NCBI GenBank assembly: GCA_035293245.1
Contig: DATDOO010000095.1
Span: 1-10,488 of the forward strand
Source of the DNA: DATDOO01 sp035293245
Lineage (GTDB): Bacteria; Pseudomonadota; Gammaproteobacteria; Methylococcales; Methylococcaceae
Length of the DNA: 10,488 bases
Direction: 5' to 3'
Under the pieces are notes generated by a model, which made no database searches, was not told the DNA's origin, and saw nothing but the letters and a program-made list of their open reading frames with translations. This document shows, piece by piece, positions 5,808 through 10,488 of the stretch; positions within the stretch are counted from its first letter, which is position 1, and each line of letters begins with the position of its first letter. A program made the position numbers and the translations under genes.

Positions 5808-8060
5808 TTACGGCGCCAGGCGTTCGTCGAAGCGCGGAATCGGCGTAGCCGAGCCATTCGCCCCGACTGCGGGCAGAATCAGGTATTCCTCCCTGGCCAA
5901 GGACGCTTCCAGCGGGTTGTCGGCGTTCACCCCGAACTCATCGCCTTCGTGGCCATGGGGAATGACGATTTCCGGATGGTCGAAGGGGCCCTTTTGGTAG
6001 CGGACGCGCTCGTCGGTCAGCGATTTCATGAACTCCACCAGATCGGCAATCATGGCAGGGCCGAATTCCGGGTCGTCGAATCCGGCCAGGGTCGCGATTG
6101 TGGTGCCGTTGTGCTTGTGGATGCTGTCGAAATTGCCGCCCCTGGCATAAAACTCGACAACCTGCTCCAAGGTGGCCATGCCGCCGTTATGCATGTAGGG
6201 GCCCGTCAGTTCGACGTTGCGCAGGCTGGGGATCTTGAAAACGCCCTGGTCCGAGTGGGCCATCTTCTGGCCGGACAGATTCGCAGCGGCTGTTTCGGGG
6301 GTGGGGATATAGGCATGGGCTGCCGATGGGCAATTTTCATCCCGCAACACCTCTCCCGGCCTGCCGCCGTCCTGAACAATGCCGTCGGGAACGGTAAATG
6401 TGGAACTGTTGGTGCTGGTTGTGTTGACCGCCAGCGGGGCGATGAATTGGCAGGAACGCACCGTGGCGACCACCCCGTCGCGCACGCCGGCCGGGTTGTT
6501 CTGCAGATACTGGAGGTACTGCGAAGTAAACGACAGCGGGTTGCCGAAGTCGTCCGTGCCGCCCAGGCCCGGATCGGCATTGGGATCGCCGACGCCGGTG
6601 TTGGCGAAACCGAAGTCCATGAGCCGTAAGCCACCGGTTTTGGCCCGATCGCGGGTCACCACATTGACGTACGGGCTGATTCCCGCGGCCCTGGCGCCGG
6701 CATAGAGACCCAGCGCATCCGGGCCGAAGGCGATCCGGCTGTGGGGAGGCCCATAGAACTGTCCGGTTCCCGGGGCGACCAGCGCGGCGTTGCCCTGGAT
6801 CGCGGCGGCCGTCAGGGTGGGGCCGGCGTGGCACAGATTGCAATGATTCAGGACGAAACTGTCGAAGCCATTCAGCGCCGACGTGCTCAAGTCGATGGGC
6901 CGCATTTCTTCGTCGCGCCGGCTGAGGTCGATGGGCGCCTGGTCGGAAACCAGCGTCGACTCGTAGAGTTGAATTGCAAGGCCGAAGAACAGGGCGAAAT
7001 TCGCCTCCATCTGGTCATAAGGCGTCTGGCCTGCCGGTCCGCCGAAGGGGCCAATCCGCGTATAGGACCAGTATTTCGGGTTGAACGCCTGAGCGATGAG
7101 GGTTTTATAGGTGGTATTGAGTCCGGGACGCAGATTGGCCGGCGTGCTCACGGTCAGGCCCAAGGGAGCGAAAACGCTGTCCTCGTCGTGGACCTTCTGG
7201 TATTGCAGAGGCTGGCGCAGCAGCAACTTCCTGCCGATGTCCGGCCAACTGCGCTGGCGGCAGCTCATTTCCGAATCGCTCAGGCCGGGCCCCACGGCCT
7301 GCGAGGCGAGGGAGGAATTTTCCAGATGCAGGCGCTGCTTGACGGCCGTGCGGGCGTTGACCTTGACCCAGACGCCGGCATTCGGGTCGCGGTCTCCCCA
7401 GATGCTGCTGCCGTTGAACACGTTATTGGCGCGGCCGTCCCAGAAATTCCGATGGTTGAACACGGCGTTGATGACCGTGGGCGTGTTGCGCGGTTCCACG
7501 CGCCGGGTGCCGACGCCATTGACGTGAAAAACCGGATCGGCGCTGCGCGCGCACTCGTCGGCGCTCGTGCCGAACCGCGAGGCGCCGGTGAAGCGGCCAC
7601 TGAACGTTCCCGAGGAGGACACAACATCGTCGCTGGTGCGCAGCAGCCCGCTGCTGCGGAGAAAGGGATTGGCGTATTCGTGCAGCGGGAAGTCGGCGAG
7701 ACGCACGGTATGGTTCGGCCCCCCTTGGCCGGACCCGAGGGCATCGAAGGTTTGCCCGCCGGGATTGAGGCTTTTTTGCCCCGGATTCATGGGGTTCTTG
7801 AGGCGCGAGTCGGCGCCGGCGCTGAAATGGCATGACGCGCACGCCATGCCGTCGCTGCCGACGTTGATATCCCAGAACAGCGCCTTGCCCAGGGCAATGG
7901 CCTTGTCCCTGTCGACGACGATGGGGTCGGGGCCATCCAACAGGCCGGGGACGGGGGGAACCGGCACGCCGATCAGCGATGTCGGCACAGGGCCATGGGC
8001 GAGCGCCGCCTGTACCCATAGCAGGCAACTTCCCAGCAGGAATTTTCCGCATAGTTTCAT
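5808..8060 (-). CDS. SACCP/MauG-like surface di-heme cytochrome c peroxidase family protein (second copy)
   Basis: The 750-residue product belongs to the bacterial di-heme peroxidase/MauG family, which oxidises c-type electron donors with peroxide (BCCP) or modifies protein side chains (MauG). Two haem c sites are visible: CASCH at 74-78 and CNLCH at 407-411. Other family blocks are KALFWD (59-64), FWDGRANN (206-213, the inter-haem Trp region) and GPYMHNGGMATLEQVVEFYA (620-639). Tyr638 seems to sit where BCCPs have the Met ligand and MauG has Tyr. It is about twice the usual BCCP length, with long insertions after each haem and a His-rich end (FDHPE...PHGH, 693-704). Four non-haem Cys (170, 267, 537, 577) may form disulfides. 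The ATG at 8060 is chosen over one at 8180 because AAGGTG precedes it by seven bases and a signal peptide follows (cleavage after ALA, 21). Closest known relative by memory is M. capsulatus SACCP (MCA2590). Substrate unknown; export across the outer membrane is inferred. Confidence 0.88.
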   Translation of the reverse strand: MKLCGKFLLGSCLLWVQAALAHGPVPTSLIGVPVPPVPGLLDGPDPIVVDRDKAIALGKALFWDINVGSDGMACASCHFSAGADSRLKNPMNPGQKSLNPGGQTFDALGSGQGGPNHTVRLADFPLHEYANPFLRSSGLLRTSDDVVSSSGTFSGRFTGASRFGTSADECARSADPVFHVNGVGTRRVEPRNTPTVINAVFNHRNFWDGRANNVFNGSSIWGDRDPNAGVWVKVNARTAVKQRLHLENSSLASQAVGPGLSDSEMSCRQRSWPDIGRKLLLRQPLQYQKVHDEDSVFAPLGLTVSTPANLRPGLNTTYKTLIAQAFNPKYWSYTRIGPFGGPAGQTPYDQMEANFALFFGLAIQLYESTLVSDQAPIDLSRRDEEMRPIDLSTSALNGFDSFVLNHCNLCHAGPTLTAAAIQGNAALVAPGTGQFYGPPHSRIAFGPDALGLYAGARAAGISPYVNVVTRDRAKTGGLRLMDFGFANTGVGDPNADPGLGGTDDFGNPLSFTSQYLQYLQNNPAGVRDGVVATVRSCQFIAPLAVNTTSTNSSTFTVPDGIVQDGGRPGEVLRDENCPSAAHAYIPTPETAAANLSGQKMAHSDQGVFKIPSLRNVELTGPYMHNGGMATLEQVVEFYARGGNFDSIHKHNGTTIATLAGFDDPEFGPAMIADLVEFMKSLTDERVRYQKGPFDHPEIVIPHGHEGDEFGVNADNPLEASLAREEYLILPAVGANGSATPIPRFDERLAP

Positions 8061-8180
8061 TGAATTCACCTTACATGTTTCGGCAGCCTTGCACGGGACC
8101 GGCTCTTGGGGTTGCGATGTGGAACGGTTGACGGGGCACCGCGCGCTGTGGATCGATTCGAAAAAACGGCAGCGGGGCAC
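8061..8180. other. Gap between the two peroxidase genes with a 9-bp direct repeat
   Basis: These 120 bases separate the tandem peroxidase genes. CGGGGCACC occurs at 8132-8140 and again at 8173-8181 (the last base lies in the upstream gene's stop codon). On the minus strand CCGTTTTTTCG occurs soon after the upstream stop, but I find no stem before the T-run, so it is not a convincing terminator. The gap could hold a second promoter for the downstream gene; no clear -35/-10 was found. Confidence 0.4.
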
Positions 8181-10397
8181 CTACGGGAGGTAATCCTCGA
8201 AGGCCGGCAGCGCAGCCGGCCTGCCCTCCGCGCCGACGGCGTCGACCAGCAGAAATTCGTCCTGGGCCAGTTCGGCGGACAGTTCGTGGCCACCGGCTGC
8301 CGACCAGTTGTCGCCCACGTGCCCATGGGGAATCCGGATTTCCGGATGGTCGAACGGGGCGCGTTCGTAACGCACCCGGTCGTCGGTCAGTGTCTTCAGG
8401 AAAGCGATCAGGTCGGCCCGCGCTTCGGAGGACGCAATCATGTCTCCCGAACCGACCACGAAGCCGAAATTCTTGCCGGGCGTGTCGATGTTGCCGCCGC
8501 GCGCATAGAACTCGACCACCTGCTCCAGCGTCGCCATGCCGCCGTTGTGCATATAGGGACCGGTCAACTCGATGTTGCGCAAACCGGGAATCTTGAACGC
8601 GCCGTCCATGACGGCGAGCGTCTTGCCGCTGTTCGGCTTGGACAGTTCCGTCAGCGTGGCGTCGCGCGTCGGCTGGAAGGCCCAGTCCGGCCGGATGCAG
8701 CCTTCATTCCCTTGGATCTGCGGCAGGACGCCGTCCACCTGGGTGAACATCCGCGCCTTGGGGTCGGCGACGTTCAGGGCCAAGGGCAACTGAAAGTCGC
8801 AAGGCCTCACGGATGCGACCGGGGCGTCGTGCACTCCGGCCGCATCGCCGGCGAGGAACTGCACATACTGCAAGCTGAACGAGAGCGGCTTGCCGAAGGG
8901 ATCGACGCCGCCCAGGCCGATATCCGTTTCCAGCGGCGTTACGCCGGTGGAGGTGAAACCGGTGTCGCTCAGCGTGGAACCCGCAAAGCTCAGGAAGCGG
9001 TTCACGACGTTGCCCGAGGTGGCGATCGTGAACGTTTCGTTGCCGAACGCTTCCGGCTGGATTTTAACCCGTTGGGCATTGGTGGCCACGCTGGCTGAGG
9101 TGAAGGCCGGACCGATGTGGCACAGGGCGCAATGGTCCTTGCGGAATTGCTCCATGCCGCGCCGCGCCGAAGGGCTCAAGTCGGTGGGAACGCCGTCGGC
9201 GGCGCGGGCGCTGCGGTCGAAGGGCGAATCGTCGGAAACCAGGGTGGATTCGTACAACTGGATTGCCAGCCCGAAAAAGAGGGGAAAGTTCGCCTCGATC
9301 AGGCTGTAGGCCGGCTGATCGGGGTCGCCGGGCCGGCCCAGCGCCTCGTTGGGGCCGGAACCCCAATACTTGCGGTTGAACGCTTCCATGATCAACATGC
9401 GGTAGGTGGTGTCGAGACCGGGCTGCAAGCTGCCGTCCGCGGCGAAGATGCTGCGGCTCAACGGCCCGAGCACGCTGTCCCGCGGATGCACCTTCTGGTT
9501 GGCCAGCGGCCAGCGATCCAGCAGCTTGCGCGCCAAGTCCTTGAACGTCCGTTGCCGGCAGCTCATTTCCGTGTCGTTCAGGGGCGGCGCCACCGCCACC
9601 GAGGCCAGGGAGGAGTTGACCAGCCTGAGACGCTCCTGTTTCACCGTCCTGCCGTTGACCCGAACCCAGACGTTGGCATCAGGATCGCGGTCGCCCCAGG
9701 AGTTGACGCCGTTGAACACGTTGTTGGCGCGGCCGTCCCAGAAGCTGCGGTAATTGAAGACGGCGTTGATGACCGTCGGCGCGTTGCGGGGCGCGACTTT
9801 GCGCGTTCCGGCTCCGCCCACGTGAAACACCGCGTCGGCGCTCCGTGCGCACGCGTCGCCTTCCTCCCCGCCGTGCGGCGCCGGGGCATCATTCACGCCC
9901 GAAAAATCGCCGCCGAAGGTGCCGGCGGAAGAAACCACGTCGTCAGACTGAAACAGGACCGGCGAAGTGGTATCAAAGACGTTGCTGCGCCGAAAGAACG
10001 GGAAATCCGCCTTTTTCAGGGCGTAGTTCGGGCCGCCCGCGTCGCCGCCGGCGGTGGGATCGAAAACTTGGGAAACGGTCGATTTCCCTCCGGGCGCCAA
10101 CTGGTTGCGGGTCCTGGAGTCCGCCCCGGCGTGAAAATGGCAACTGGCGCAGGCGACGCCGTCGCTGCCGACGCTGGTATCCCAGAACAGCGCCTTGCCG
10201 AGCGCGATGGCCACCTTCTTGTCCACGACAATGGGTTCCGGCCCGTCGAGCAAGCCCGGAACTTCCGGGGCCGGGACGTTCTTCAGGCTGATCGGCAGCG
10301 GGCCGAAGCCGTTCCCCGCCACGGCGGGCGTAACGGAGTTCCCGGCGGTCAGAACCAGAAGGGCCAGAAAGGACGGGCGAATCAACCGGGGGAACAT
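8181..10397 (-). CDS. SACCP/MauG-like surface di-heme cytochrome c peroxidase family protein (first copy)
   Basis: The 738-residue product is a paralogue of the next gene downstream and probably the first gene of the unit. A signal peptide spans 1-27 (cleavage after AVA). Haem c sites are CASCH at 83-87 and CALCH at 423-427. FWDGRANN lies at 219-226 and GPYMHNGGMATLEQVVEFYA at 613-632, with Tyr631 at the presumed sixth-ligand position of the second haem. The His-rich end FDHPEIRIPHGH lies at 682-693. The four non-haem Cys (183, 280, 533, 567) match those of its neighbour one for one. The ATG at 10397 has GGAG seven bases upstream and opens directly into the signal peptide. The length, about twice that of periplasmic BCCPs, and the motif order fit the surface-associated type described from M. 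capsulatus. Differences from the second copy are greatest in the region after the second haem (about 430-490), so the two may use different donors or substrates. Function beyond the family level is inferred. Confidence 0.88.
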   Translation of the reverse strand: MFPRLIRPSFLALLVLTAGNSVTPAVAGNGFGPLPISLKNVPAPEVPGLLDGPEPIVVDKKVAIALGKALFWDTSVGSDGVACASCHFHAGADSRTRNQLAPGGKSTVSQVFDPTAGGDAGGPNYALKKADFPFFRRSNVFDTTSPVLFQSDDVVSSAGTFGGDFSGVNDAPAPHGGEEGDACARSADAVFHVGGAGTRKVAPRNAPTVINAVFNYRSFWDGRANNVFNGVNSWGDRDPDANVWVRVNGRTVKQERLRLVNSSLASVAVAPPLNDTEMSCRQRTFKDLARKLLDRWPLANQKVHPRDSVLGPLSRSIFAADGSLQPGLDTTYRMLIMEAFNRKYWGSGPNEALGRPGDPDQPAYSLIEANFPLFFGLAIQLYESTLVSDDSPFDRSARAADGVPTDLSPSARRGMEQFRKDHCALCHIGPAFTSASVATNAQRVKIQPEAFGNETFTIATSGNVVNRFLSFAGSTLSDTGFTSTGVTPLETDIGLGGVDPFGKPLSFSLQYVQFLAGDAAGVHDAPVASVRPCDFQLPLALNVADPKARMFTQVDGVLPQIQGNEGCIRPDWAFQPTRDATLTELSKPNSGKTLAVMDGAFKIPGLRNIELTGPYMHNGGMATLEQVVEFYARGGNIDTPGKNFGFVVGSGDMIASSEARADLIAFLKTLTDDRVRYERAPFDHPEIRIPHGHVGDNWSAAGGHELSAELAQDEFLLVDAVGAEGRPAALPAFEDYLP

Positions 10398-10488
10398 GGC
10401 TCGACTCCGTATACCAGGGCTTTAACGTTTTTTGTGTTCGCGACGGCCCCCGCTGTGAGAGGGCGGCGTCATGGGGATGTGGCGGGCG
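10398..10488. other. Upstream region of the peroxidase unit, cut by the window edge
   Basis: These 91 bases hold the ribosome site of the first peroxidase gene and probably part of its promoter. An A/T-rich patch lies at 10422-10437. TATACG (minus strand, 10408-10413) is the only -10-like hexamer and has no matching -35. On the plus strand an ATG at 10471 with GAGAGGG eight bases before it could start a divergent gene, but only six codons are visible. Confidence 0.35.

Noticed and set aside
6741..7835. 364-codon plus-strand frame opposite the second peroxidase
   Set aside because: Antisense shadow of a clear di-heme enzyme with both CxxCH motifs; its own product shows no domain or signal.
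8022..8036. Possible lipobox (LLGSC, residues 8-12) in the second peroxidase
   Set aside because: The hydrophobic core continues after this Cys and an ALA cleavage site follows at 21, so Sec signal peptidase I processing fits better than a lipoprotein.
8061..8180. Longer start for the second peroxidase at 8180
   Set aside because: The extra 40 residues are Arg/Cys/Ser-rich with no signal character and would bury the signal peptide; the ATG at 8060 has a proper ribosome site.
8106..9098. 330-codon plus-strand frame opposite the first peroxidase
   Set aside because: Antisense shadow for the same reason, and its 5' part only covers the intergenic gap.
10471..10488. Start of a divergent plus-strand gene
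   Set aside because: A plausible ribosome site precedes the ATG, but six codons are too few to support a call.

Overview
The window looks like chromosomal DNA of a GC-rich Gram-negative bacterium. Most proteins carry Sec-type signal peptides, and one ends in a VPLPA-type C-terminal sorting signal, a PEP-CTERM relative found in bacteria with an outer membrane. The two largest complete genes encode long di-heme cytochrome c peroxidase/MauG-family proteins that resemble, from memory of the family, the surface-associated cytochrome c peroxidase (SACCP) of the methanotroph Methylococcus capsulatus. A type I methanotroph (Methylococcaceae-like) is therefore my best guess. No methane-oxidation gene lies in the window, so this is inference.

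Left part (1-2918, minus strand): a very large secreted modular surface protein, of which 972 codons are visible before it runs off the left edge. Its order is signal peptide, a terpenoid-cyclase/prenyltransferase-type alpha-toroid repeat domain, four carboxypeptidase-regulatory-like beta modules, a CARDB-like module with a calcium-loop motif, a LamG/DUF1080-like jelly roll, and the start of another beta module. Upstream of it (2919-3370) is about 450 bases without a convincing gene. That stretch holds a GC-poor block, a perfect hairpin, and a short coding-like remnant in frame with the next gene.

Middle (3371-4978): a small membrane protein of the DUF2784 family (minus strand) is divergent from a two-gene operon, msrB-msrA (plus strand), for methionine sulfoxide repair. 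MsrA has a clear signal peptide. MsrB has a short hydrophobic N-terminus, a strongly placed second start, and only one cysteine in the whole protein.

Right part (5011-10397, minus strand): a probable three-gene transcription unit. In transcription order it has two tandem paralogous SACCP/MauG-like di-heme peroxidases and then a VPLPA-CTERM surface protein whose mature part has no Cys, Met or Trp. It converges on msrA.

Most of the window is devoted to the cell envelope and redox chemistry: surface haem enzymes, a sorted surface protein, a modular adhesin-like protein and exported methionine repair. A surface oxidation module protected by periplasmic Msr enzymes is a reasonable working picture, but the links between these genes are inferred from proximity only. 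No tRNA, rRNA, CRISPR array, insertion sequence or phage gene was seen.
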